This document shows, one piece after another, positions 51,645 through 62,700 of a stretch of 64,000 nt of DNA. The stretch lies in NCBI RefSeq assembly GCF_014655715.1, contig NZ_BNBM01000011.1:186001-250000 (forward strand), written 5' to 3'. The notes beneath the pieces were generated by a model. It saw only the letters and a program-made list of their open reading frames with translations, searched no databases and was not told the origin of the DNA. Position 1 is the first letter of the stretch. Each line of letters opens with the position of its first letter. A program made the position numbers and the translations under genes. Source of the DNA: Streptomyces lanatus. Its GTDB lineage: Bacteria; Actinomycetota; Actinomycetes; Streptomycetales; Streptomycetaceae.

Positions 51645-53603
51645 ATGAGCCCTGGCTTCGGGGTGCTCGGGCCGGTGACGGCCTGGGACGCGGACGGCGA
51701 CCCGATCGCCCTCAAAGGGCCGCGACACCGCTCGGTGCTGGCCCGGCTGATCGTCGCCCGGGGCCGCGTCGTACCCGTCTCGCGCCTGGTCGACGACCTC
51801 TGGTCGGACCCGCCCGCCGACGCCGTGGGCGCGGTGCGCACCTTCGTTGCCGCCCTGCGTCGCGCCCTGGAACCCGAACGGCCGCCCCGCACCCCGGCCC
51901 GGCTGCTGGTCACCGAGGGCCCGGGCTACGCCCTGCGTGCCACGCCGGACGCGGTCGACGCCTGGCGGTTCGAGCGGACGGTCGCCGACGCCGCGACGCT
52001 GCCGCCGAAGGAGGCGACCGTACGGCTGGAGGAGGCGCTCGGGCTGTGGCGCGGCCCCGCCTACGCGGAGTTCGCGGAGCAGCCGTGGGCCCGCGCCGAG
52101 AGCCGCCGCCTGGCCGAGCTGCGCCTGCACGCCGTGGAACTGCGCGCCGAGGCCCTGCTCGACCTTGACCTGGCCGAGCGCGCGGCGGCCGACCTGGAGG
52201 CCCACGCGGCCGAGCACCCGTGGCGTGAGAACGCCTGGCGTCTGCTTGCCCTCGCCCTGTACCGCACGGGTCGGCAGGCCGACGCGCTGGAGGTGCTGCG
52301 CCGTGCGCGGACGCTGCTGGCCGACCGGCTCGGCATCGACCCCGGACCCGGCCTGCGCGCCCTGGAGGGGGACATCCTCCAGCAGTCCGACCACCTCGCC
52401 CGCACGCCCGCCCACCCCGCCGGCCGGGTCTGGGAGCAGGTCGCAGCCGCCTACGACCGCGCCGTCGCCCCCGACGCCCGCGCCCGCCTGGAGTCCACGA
52501 CCGGACTGCTGCGCAACCTCGCGCTGACCGGCGGCAGCGGACTGCCCGCCGCCCGCGAGCACCGGGTCGCCGCCGTGGCGGCCGCCGAGGAACTGGGCGA
52601 TCCCGCACTGACCGCCCGGGTGATCGGCGCCTACGACGTCCCCGCGATCTGGACCCGCCTCGACGACCCGGAACAGACCGCGCAGGTCGTCGCGGCGGCC
52701 GAGCGCACCCTTGCCGCCCTGCCCGGCGAGGGCCACGACGCGGACCGGGCCCGGCTGCTCGCCACCATCGCCCTGGAGTCGCGCGGCACCCGGCTCGCCC
52801 GGGGCCCGCAGGCCGCCCGCCTCGCCGAGGAGATCGCCCGCCGCCTGGACGATCCGGCGCTGCTCGCGTTCGCCCTCAACGCGTCCTTCATGCAGTGCTT
52901 CCACCGCACCGGGCTGGCCCCGCGCCGGGACGCGATCGGTGCCGAGCTGATCGCGCTCGCCGCCCGGCACGGCCTGTCCACGTTCGAGATCCTCGGCCAC
53001 CTCGTCCGCCTCCAGGCCCGCAGCGCCCTCGGCGACTTCACCACCGCCGACCACCACGCGGTCGCCGCCGACGCACTCGCCGCACGGCACGAACGCCCGC
53101 TCGTGGGCGTGTTCACCGGCTGGTACGCCGCGCTACGGCTGGACGCCGCCGGCCGGGCACCCGTGACCGAGGTGGAGGCGGCCTACCGCGACGCCGCCGC
53201 TCTGCTCGACGGCGCGGGCATGCCCGGCCTCGCCCACGGCCTGCCGCCGCTCGCCCTGCTGTGCCTGCGTGTCCGGCACGCCCGGCCCCTCGACTTCGAC
53301 GCCCCCACCGACTGGGGCCCGTACGCCCCTTGGGCACGCCCCCTGCTCCTGCTCGACCAGAGCCGCCGGAGCGAGGCCCTCGACGCCCTCCACACGACGC
53401 CCGAACCACCCCGCGACCTCCTCCACGAAGCCCTGTGGTGTCTGACCGCCCGAGCGGCGACGGCCCTCGGCGACCGGCGGACCATGGAACGCGCCTACAC
53501 CGCCCTCCTCCCCGCGGCGCACGAACTGGCGGGCGCGGGAAGCGGATTGCTCACCCTGGGACCGGTCTCGGCCCACCTGGCGGTGCATCCAGCAGGGCAC
53601 TGA
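51645..53603 (+). CDS. SARP/AfsR-type (BTAD) transcriptional regulator
   Basis: 652 residues from ATG 51645; GTG 51636 is possible. The N-terminal OmpR-like DNA-binding domain (FGVLGPVTAWDADGDPIALKGPRHRSVLARLIVARGRVVPVSRLVDDLWSDPP) and the bacterial transcriptional activation domain (about 95-245; RRLAELRLHAVELRAEALLDLDLAERAAADLEAHAAEHPWRENAWRLLALALYRTGRQADALEVLRR) are complete. The rest is helical and TPR-like, without the NB-ARC ATPase of AfsR. SARPs activate biosynthetic clusters and this gene directly precedes a megasynthase, so it is probably the cluster activator. The C-terminal part has no clear NTPase motif. Confidence 0.92.
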   Translation: MSPGFGVLGPVTAWDADGDPIALKGPRHRSVLARLIVARGRVVPVSRLVDDLWSDPPADAVGAVRTFVAALRRALEPERPPRTPARLLVTEGPGYALRATPDAVDAWRFERTVADAATLPPKEATVRLEEALGLWRGPAYAEFAEQPWARAESRRLAELRLHAVELRAEALLDLDLAERAAADLEAHAAEHPWRENAWRLLALALYRTGRQADALEVLRRARTLLADRLGIDPGPGLRALEGDILQQSDHLARTPAHPAGRVWEQVAAAYDRAVAPDARARLESTTGLLRNLALTGGSGLPAAREHRVAAVAAAEELGDPALTARVIGAYDVPAIWTRLDDPEQTAQVVAAAERTLAALPGEGHDADRARLLATIALESRGTRLARGPQAARLAEEIARRLDDPALLAFALNASFMQCFHRTGLAPRRDAIGAELIALAARHGLSTFEILGHLVRLQARSALGDFTTADHHAVAADALAARHERPLVGVFTGWYAALRLDAAGRAPVTEVEAAYRDAAALLDGAGMPGLAHGLPPLALLCLRVRHARPLDFDAPTDWGPYAPWARPLLLLDQSRRSEALDALHTTPEPPRDLLHEALWCLTARAATALGDRRTMERAYTALLPAAHELAGAGSGLLTLGPVSAHLAVHPAGH

Positions 53604-53771
53604 CCGGATCACGGACCACGAACACCTGGCCGACCGGTCTCCTCACCAGTGAACCCATGGACGAGACTCGTCGTCGTACAGGTGAATGATCGACAACGCT
53701 CCTGCCGGGTACCCGACGTCGGCAGGGCGCGCCCGCGAGCCCCTCGCCGCGTGCGACGAGGAAGGAAGCAC

Positions 53772-56700
53772 ATGCCGACTGCCGGGCCCCGTACCGCCGA
53801 CACGCTCCTCGACCTACTGCTCCACGCGGCCGAGGACACCCCCGGCCAGGTCGTCGTCCATGTCCGGGGCGACGGCGGCGAGCACCCGGTGACCTTCGCC
53901 GAACTGCGTGACGACGCCCTGCGCGTGGCGGGCGGCCTGCACGCGGCGGGACTTCGGCCCGGCACCCCTGTCCCCGTCCTCGCGGCTCTCGGCGAGGACT
54001 TCCAGCCGATGTTCTGGGGAGCGCTCGCGGCAGGTCTGGTGCCCGTGCCGCTGGCCCCCGAGGCACGCCGGGTGGCACCGGTGTGGGAGTTCCTCGGCAG
54101 GCCCGCCGTCCTCGTCGACGACGCCACCGAGGAACTCCTCCGCGAACTCCCGGAAGCGGTACGGGCCCTGCGGCTGGGCGAGTTGCGGACGGCCCGCCCG
54201 TTGCCCGCGCCGCTCCGCCGGGCGCCACAGGATCTGGCGTTCGTGCAGTTCTCCTCCGGCAGCACCGGCGACCCCAAGGGCGTGGAACTCACCCACGAGG
54301 CCGTCCTCGCCAACCTCCGCCAGATCCGCGCCGCGATGGCCATCACGTCCGACGACGTCGTGGCCACCTGGATGCCGTACTTCCACGACATGGGCCTGAT
54401 AGGCACCCATCTGGTCCCCATGGCCGCCGGACTGAAGCAGATACGGCTGGAACCCCTCAGCTTCGCCAAGCGCCCCGCCCTGTGGCTGGAGTCGGTGGCA
54501 CGGCACGGGGCGACCCTGCTGTCCGCCGCGAACTTCGCGCTCGCCCTCGCGGTACGGCGCGTGCCGGACAGCACCTGGACCGGCCTCGACCTCAGCCGCG
54601 TACGCCTGATGTTGGTCGGCGCCGAGCCCATCGCCCCGCGCGTGTGGCGGGAGTTCACCGCGAAGGCGGCACCGGCCGGGCTCGACGCCACCGCCATGCT
54701 TCCCGTGTACGGACTGGCCGAGGCCACCCTCGCGGTGACCGTGCCACCGCTCGGGGAGGTCGCCGCGCCCCTGTGCCTGGACCGCGGGGCGCTGAGCCGA
54801 GGCCGGGCCGTCGCCGCCGAACCCGGCCCGGACGCCGTCGAGTTCATGGACCTGGGCCGTCCCGTCCCCGACTGCGAGATCAGGATCACCGGCACCTCCG
54901 GCGAGCCGCTCCGCGACCGGCGGGTCGGCCATGTCGAGGTACGCGGTCCTCAACTGGCCCGCGGCTATCACCGCACCCCGGAATCGGCCACGTTCGCCGA
55001 AGGATGGCTGCGCACCGGCGACCTGGGCTTCCTCAGCGAGGGCCGGCTGTGTGTCTCCGGCCGGCACAAGGACGTCGTGTTCGTCGGCGGCCGTACCTTC
55101 CACGCAGCCGACTTGGAGGAGACCGCCGCCGCGACGCCGGGGCTGCCCAAGGGGACGGTGGCGGCCATCGGGTCCACTGACCCCGACACCGGCAGCGACC
55201 GGGTGGTGATCTTCGTACAGTGGGCGCGGCCAGCCCTCGCCACCGCGGTCGCGGTGCTGGACGCGGCGGCGGCCCGGGTCCGCGAGGCGTTGGGGCACGA
55301 CGACGTACGGGTGCTGCCCCTGCCGCCCGGCGCGTTTCCCCGGACCACCAGCGGCAAGCTGCGGCGTGCGCTGATGCGCGAGCGGTTCGAGGCGGGCGCC
55401 TACGCGGCCGTCGAGGAACGGGCGGCGACCGCCCGGCGGGAACGGCGGCGTCCGCAGGGGGAGGCGCCGCCTGCGCGACGGTACATCGAGGACACGATCC
55501 GGGGGGCCTGGGCCAGGGCACTTGACCTCTCCCCGCAGGCCATCCAACGGGACGACCGGTTCTTCGCCCTCGGCGGCTCCTCGCTGAAGGCGATGGCGGT
55601 GCTGGGCGGGATCGAGGACGCCTTCTCCGTCACCGTGGAGCCGCGGGTGCTGCGCGACCACGACACGGTGGCCGCGCTGGCCGGGCATGTGCTGGCCCTG
55701 CTCGGCGATGCCGGCGGAGCGTCGGACCGCGAGGGAGAGGGTGCCCCGGCACCCGCTCATGGGCCGGTGGCCGTTCTCGGCATGGCCTGCCGCTTCCCCG
55801 GCGCCGAGACCCCCGAGGCCTTCTGGGACCTGCTCGTCTCCGGACGCGACACGGTGACGGCCGTACCGGAAAACCGATGGGAGGACGGCCACGGCCTCTT
55901 CGGGTCCTTCCTCCCCGACCCCGCGGACTTCGACCCCGCCCCCTTCGGCATGGACGACGAGGAGGCCCGCGCCACCGATCCGCAGGCAAGGATCTTCCTG
56001 GAGCTCGCCCACGAGGCCCTGGAGCGCGCCGGATACGCGGGGGCGCGCCGCGGCGGCCGCAGGGTCGGAGTGTTCGCCGCCGTCGGCGACAGCGGATACC
56101 GCGAGATCCTGGCCTCGGCCACCGACGGCGACCTGGCCGCCCACCCCGGCGCCCTCACCGGCAACCTGCCCAACCTGATCGCCGCCCGCCTCTCCCAGAC
56201 ACTCGACCTCAACGGCCCCGCCCTCGCCGTGGACACCGCCTGCTCCTCGGCGCTCGTCGCCCTCCACCTGGCACGGCAGAGCCTGCACAGCGGCGAGTGC
56301 GACATCGCCGTGGTCGGCGGCGTCCAGCTCGCCCTCACCCCGACCGGCCACCGCCTCCTCGCCCGTGCCGGCGCACTCTCCCCGACGGGCGCCGGCCGTC
56401 CCTTCGGCGCCACCGCCGACGGAATCGTCCCCGGCGAGGGCGGAGCGGCCCTCGTCCTGGCCCGCCTCGACGACGCACAGCGGGACGACGATCCGGTACT
56501 CGCCGTCGTTCGGGGCACGGCCGTCAACAACGACGGGCGTTCGCTGAGCCTGCTCGCCCCCAACCCGCGCACCCAGCGCGAGGTCATCACCAGGGCCTAC
56601 GGCGAGTGCGGCATCGACCCCGACACGGTGTCGTACGTCGAGGCGCACGGAACCGGCACCCCGGTCGGCGACCCCATCGAGGCCCAGTCGCTCGGGCACG

Positions 56701-59700
56701 CCTTCCCGCCCCGCACGGACGGGCGGCCACGCCTCCTCGGCTCGGTCAAGGCCAACATCGGCCACCTGCTCAACGCCGCCGGCATGCCGGGCCTGGTCAA
56801 GACGGTCCTGGCGCTCCAGCACCGGCAGCTCCCGCCCTCCCCGCACACCACCCCGCCCGCGCCCTACCTGGAACGCGTCGCCCCCGGCTTCCGACTCGTC
56901 ACCGAGCAGCAGACATGGCGGACCCCAGGACCCCTGACCGCGGGCGTCAACGCCTTCGGCTTCGGCGGCACCAACGCACACGCCGTCCTCCAGGAGACAC
57001 CCGGACCAACGGTCTCCCCGGCGCCGGCCGCCGAAGGCCCGCACCTGCTCACGCTCTCCGCGCACAGCGCCGACGCCCTGCGCGCCGCCGCGGCCGACCT
57101 CGCCGCCCATGTGCGCGCACACCCGGAGCTGACGGAGGCGGACCTCTGCGCCACCGTCAACACCGCCCGGGACGACGGACGTCACCGCCTCGCCGTGGTC
57201 GCCGACGGAGACCTCGCGGACCGCCTCCACGCCGCGGACCTCACGGTGGCCCGGTCCCGGCCCCGCACGGTGTTCCTGTTGCCGGGCCAGGGCGCCCAGC
57301 GACCCGGCCAAGGGCGCGCCCTGTACCGGTCGGCTCCGGTGTTCCGCGAGGTCCTGGATGAGGCGTCGTCGCTGACGGGGCCCGTGCTCGGGCGCTCGCT
57401 CGCCGAGTGGTGCCTCGATCCCCGTGTGGATCCAGGTGAGTTGGCGAGGACGGAGGTGGCCCAGCCGCTGCTCGTCGCGTTCGGGGTCGGCCTGGCCCGG
57501 CAGTTGGCGCAGTGGGGTGTGTCCGCCGACGCGGTCGCCGGGCACAGTGTGGGGGAGATCGCGGCGGCCTGTGTCGCCGGTTCGCTGAGTCTGGCCGAGG
57601 CGGTCGGGTTCGCCGCGGAGCGTGGGCGGCTGGTGGGGGAGCTGGCGCCGCCCGGAGCGATGGCCGCGGTGAGCGGGGACGAGGACACCGTCGCCGACTT
57701 CGCCGGCGCGGTGAGCGTCGCCGCCGTCAACGGGCCCCGGCAGGTGGTGATCTCGGGCACCGAGGACGCCGTCGAGCACGCTCTCGCGGAACTGACGGCA
57801 CGCGGTGTGGCCACGCGCCGGCTGCGGGTCTCCCACGCCTTCCACTCGCCGCTGCTGGAGCCGGTCCTCGCCCCGCTGGCGGACGCCGCGAAGACACTCA
57901 CCGTGAAACCGGCGTCCGTACCGCTGCTCAGCACGGTCACGGCCGACTGGCAGCCCGATCTCACGCCCGGCCACTGGCGACGGCACGCGGTCGAACCGGT
58001 GCGGTTCGGGGCGGTGATGATGCGGCTCCTCGACGACGGCTACGACACGTTCGTCGAGCTCGGACCGGGAAACACCCTGAGCGGCGCGGTTCGCGCGGTG
58101 GCCGGCGGGCACGGCGCCCCCGATGTAGCGGTGCTGTCGACGGGACTCTCCTCGGCGGCAGGGCCTGACACGGCTTCCCGTGCCCTGCTGGAGACGGCCG
58201 GGCGGCTCTGGGTACGCGGAACGGCCCTGGACCGTACGGCCCCGGCCGCCGGGCGGCCGAGGGTGCCGGTGCCGACGTACCCCTATCGGCGGACCCGGTA
58301 CTGGCCGGGCGGCACGGGCGCGATGGTGCGGCGGCTCGACTGGCGGGACACGCCTCTGACGACCGGCGACGGGCCCGGCGTGGTGCGGCTGCTAGGCGGC
58401 GACCGGGCGCTCGGGCGGGCGCTGGCCGAGCGGCTCGCCGTCCGTGGAGTGACGGTCCTGACCGACGACACCGCCGATGGACGGTCCGCGGACACCGTGG
58501 TGTGGCTGGCCGGAGACGAGGTCCCGCAGGACCCCATCGCCGCCACGAAGGCCACAGTCACCGCCCTGCGCCACACCCTCGACCTGCTCCCCGCCGACTG
58601 CTCCCGCCTGCTGGTCGTCACCGAGGACGCCTACGTCACCGGCACACCGCCGGAGCGGACGAACCCGGCGCAGGCACTCCTGCACGGATTCACCCTGGCG
58701 CTCGGCGAGGAGCACCCCGGGCTCGCCGCCCGCGCCGTCGACCTGTCGGGCGGCGACACGCTCGCGGTCCAAGTCGACGCCCTGGAAGGGGAGTTGTACG
58801 CGGCTCACGACCCCGGCGTCGTCGCTCGGCGGTCCGGGCGCAGGCTCAGCCGTACGCCTGCGGAGGCCCCGGCGGCGCTCGCCGAACTGCCGCCGGACGG
58901 CACCTACCTGATCACCGGCGGTGCCGGAGGGCTCGGTTCCGCACTCGCCCGGGACCTCGCCGGGCGCGGCGCGTGCGAGCTGATCCTGACCGGACGCTCC
59001 GCGACCGTGCCCGACGCACTGCTCGCCGAACTCCGTGCCCGGGGCGCGCGAGCCGTCTACCACGCGGCCGACGTGTCCGACGAGGCCGCCGTCGACGCGC
59101 TGTTCGCCGAACTGCCCCCGCTGGACGGGCTCTTCCACGCCGCCGGCAAGGTCCGGCCCGGCACGCTCCGCGCCAAGAGCGACGCGGAGATCGAGCAGGT
59201 GCTCGCCCCGAAGGTACGCGGCACGCTGCTGCTCGCGGAGGCGCTGCGGCGGCACGGCCAGGAACCGGCCGTGTGTGTCGCCTTCTCCTCCGTCTCCTCG
59301 GTCCTGCCCGGCCTCGCGGGCGCCCTCGGCGACTACGCGGCGGCCAACGCCTTCCTGGACGCCTTCGCCGCCGCAGAACGCGCGGCGGGCCGGCCCTGGC
59401 AGGCGATCGGGTTCGGACCCGTGGCCGACGCGGGGATGGCCGCTGGGGCACGACTGCATGCGACCGGCCCCATGACGACGCGGGACGCCATCGAGGCACT
59501 GCGGACGGCCGTCGCCACCGGAGCCGCCCACCTGCTCGTGACCACGCCGGACACGGCCGCCCACCCGGTCACCCGACACACCGCGCCCGCCCCCTCCCAC
59601 ACCACCGAGCTCATACGCCGCCTCCTCGCCGAAGCCCTCCACCGCGCACCGAAGACCATCGGCGACGACGAGCAATTCCTCAGCCTCGGCCTGGACTCCC

Positions 59701-62700
59701 TCACCGCCGTCGACCTCGCACGCCGCCTGGAGTCGGAAGTCGGGCTCCCGCTCCCCGCCACGCTGCTCTTCGAGTACCGCACGGTCGGCGAACTGGCCGC
59801 CCACCTCGGAACCCAGAGCAGCACTCCGGCACCCCTCACGAGCCCAGCTCACCAGACCCTCCTCACCCCCCTCCAACTCGCCTTCCTCACCACCGAAGCC
59901 CTCCACGAAGGCATCACCGCCTACGGCTACCTACGCCAGACCATCCGCGGCCCCCTCGACCCGGACCTCCTCGGCCGCGCCCTCGCCCAACTGGCCGCCC
60001 GCCACCCCATGCTGCGCCTGCGGATCACCGACGACGCCACGCCCGCGCACCAATACACGGCCCCCGCCGGGCCGACCGGCACCGCGCCCAGCTGGTTCGA
60101 GGTGCATGAGCCGGACGAGACCGCCCCATCCCTCTCCGACCTGGAACAGCGGCTGTACAACCGCCCGTTCGACCTGACCGCCGAGGATCCGATCCGCGCC
60201 GTCCTGGTCCGCAACCTCGAAGACGCCCACCTCCTCCTCGTCGTCCACCACAGCGCGGCCGACGGCTTCAGCCTCAAGGTGCTGTGCGAGGAACTCTGGT
60301 CGCTCTATACGGCCCTCGCCCATAGCCGCCCCGACGAACTCCCGCCCCCGCGCACCGAGTTCGCCCACTACGCGCATCACCTCACGGCCGAGCGCCGGTC
60401 CCCGGCCTTCACCCGGGACCAGCGGTACTGGCGCGACCGCGTCGCCGGGCGCAGGCCCGCGCCACTGCCGTACGACGGCGACCCGCAGGCCCTCCCGACG
60501 CCGCCGCTCACCCACCGTCAGTCGACCCTCGACGCCTCGCTCACCGCCACGCTGCGGGAGCTGGCCGCCCGGCACGAAGTCTCCCTCTTCCATCTGCTCC
60601 TCGCCGTGTACGGCCGCTGCCTCGCCCGCTGGGGCGGACAGCGGGACGTCGCCGTGAACGTCGCACGGGCCCGGCGTGAGGCACCGCTGCCCGGCATCGA
60701 CCGGCTCGTCGGTCCGCTCGCCGACACGCTCCCCGTGTTCGTCACCGTCGACCCGGACGAACCCGTGACCGCCCTCGCCCAGCGGCTGCGGCACATCTGG
60801 CGCGAGGCCGAGTCCCACGCCACGCTCACCAGCCCCGACATCGCCGCGCTGCTGCCCGCCACCGGCCCGGCGCCGCGCACTGTCGCCCCGGCCGGGTTCA
60901 GCTTCGCCCGCTTCCCCGTGAGCCACGGCAGGGACTGGCCGGTCAGCGTGACCCCGACCGCGGCGGCCACCGCCTCCGCGGCGACCAGGCTCGGGCTGCT
61001 GTGCTGGGAGTCGGACGACGCCCTGCACTTCTCCTGGAACCACCCCGCGCACCTCTTCCGCCCCGAGACCGTCGAGCGCCTCGCGGGGGAGTACGTGCGA
61101 GAACTGCGGGCGGCGGTCGGGGAGTCCGATCCTCCCGCACGGGCACATGACGGCGACGAGGGCATCGTCGCCCGCCTGACCGCCCGCTTCCGCGCGACCC
61201 CGGCCGCCATCGCCGTCCACACCGACCACACCACTGTCACGTACGCCGAGCTCGACACCGCCTCCGCCGCCCTGGCGGCCCGCCTGCGCGCGAGCGGTGT
61301 ACGCCCAGGCGATCTGGTCGGCCTGCTCACCGATCCCGGCGCGGACACGGTCGTAGGCGTGGTGGGCATCCTGCGGTCCGGCGCCGGCTGGGTACCGATG
61401 GACCCGACCCACCCCGTGCCCCGGCTGCGCGACCAGGTGACCCGCACCGGCGTCCGCGTCGTGGTCTGCCACACGCCGACCCACGAAACCGCCACCGCGC
61501 TGGACGGCACCACATCGGTCATGGCCGACGACAGCTCCCCGGCCGCACCGACCCCGGCCGAGCACCCGTCCCCCGACGCCACCGCCTACGTCATCTTCAC
61601 CTCGGGTTCCACCGGCCGCCCCAAGGCCGTCCCCATCACCCACCGCTCCATGCTCAACTACCTCGACTGGTCACTCAGCACCTTCGGTTACCGCCCTGGA
61701 GACCGCCTCGTACAGACCGCGTCCGTCTGCTTCGACGCCTCCGTACGCCAGCTGCTGGCACCCCTGCTGGCCGGCGCCACCGTCCACACCCTCACCCGGG
61801 ACCTACTACGCGACCCGGACGCACTCCTGGACAGGATCGTCAACGACCGGATCACGGTGTGGAGTTCGGTGCCGACGCTGTGGGAGCGGCTGCTGACCGC
61901 CGCCGAAACCCGGGCGACACCGCCCGACCTGTCGGCCCTGCGCTGGGTGCACGTCGGCGGTGAGGCGCTGCCCGCCGCGCACGTGCGCCGTTGGTTCGAC
62001 CTGCTCGACGCCTGCGGGGGAGCGGCGGAGCACAGGATCTCCAACCTGTACGGGCCGACCGAGGCCACCATCAACGCGACCTGCCACATCATCCACACCC
62101 GCCCCGCCGACGACGTACGACACCTGCCCATAGGCCGACCCATCGCCGGTACCGAACTCGCCGTCGTCACCGAGGACGGACGCACCTGCGCTCCCGGCGA
62201 GGCCGGTGAACTGCTCATCGCCGGAACGGGGTTGACCCCGGGCTACCTCGGCGAACCCCGCCTCACCGCCGAGGCCTTCCTCGAACGCGACGGCCGCCGC
62301 TGGTACCGCAGCGGTGACCGGGTCCGTCGAACCCCGGACGGCGTACTGGAGTTCCTCGGCCGCCTCGACGACCAGGTCAAGGTCCGCGGCCACCGAGTGG
62401 AACTCGGCGAGGTCGAGGCCGCGCTCCTCACCCACCCCGACGTCGCCCGTGCCGCAGTACTGCTCGTCGACGGCCGCCTGGTCGCGTACGTCGAGCCCCG
62501 GACCGGAGCGGCCGAGCCGGACACGCGCGAGATCCGGGCCTTCCTGTCCCGCGTGCTGCCGCCGTACATGCTGCCCGGACGCATCCGCACCCTCCCGTCC
62601 ATCCCCCTTACCGGCACAGGCAAGATCGACCGCAACCGGCTGGCACAGGAGACGGCAGCCGATGGCGAGGCACCGGAGCGGCCTGCCCCCGAACCCGCCA

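Noticed and set aside
53707..53714. GGGTACCC as a SigB-type -10 ahead of the megasynthase
   Set aside because: No GTTT lies 14-16 bp upstream.
53814..58112. A very long open frame on the minus strand opposite the megasynthase
   Set aside because: It is the antisense shadow of a high-GC coding region; it has no recognisable domain, while the plus strand shows in-frame FAAL, KS and AT motifs.
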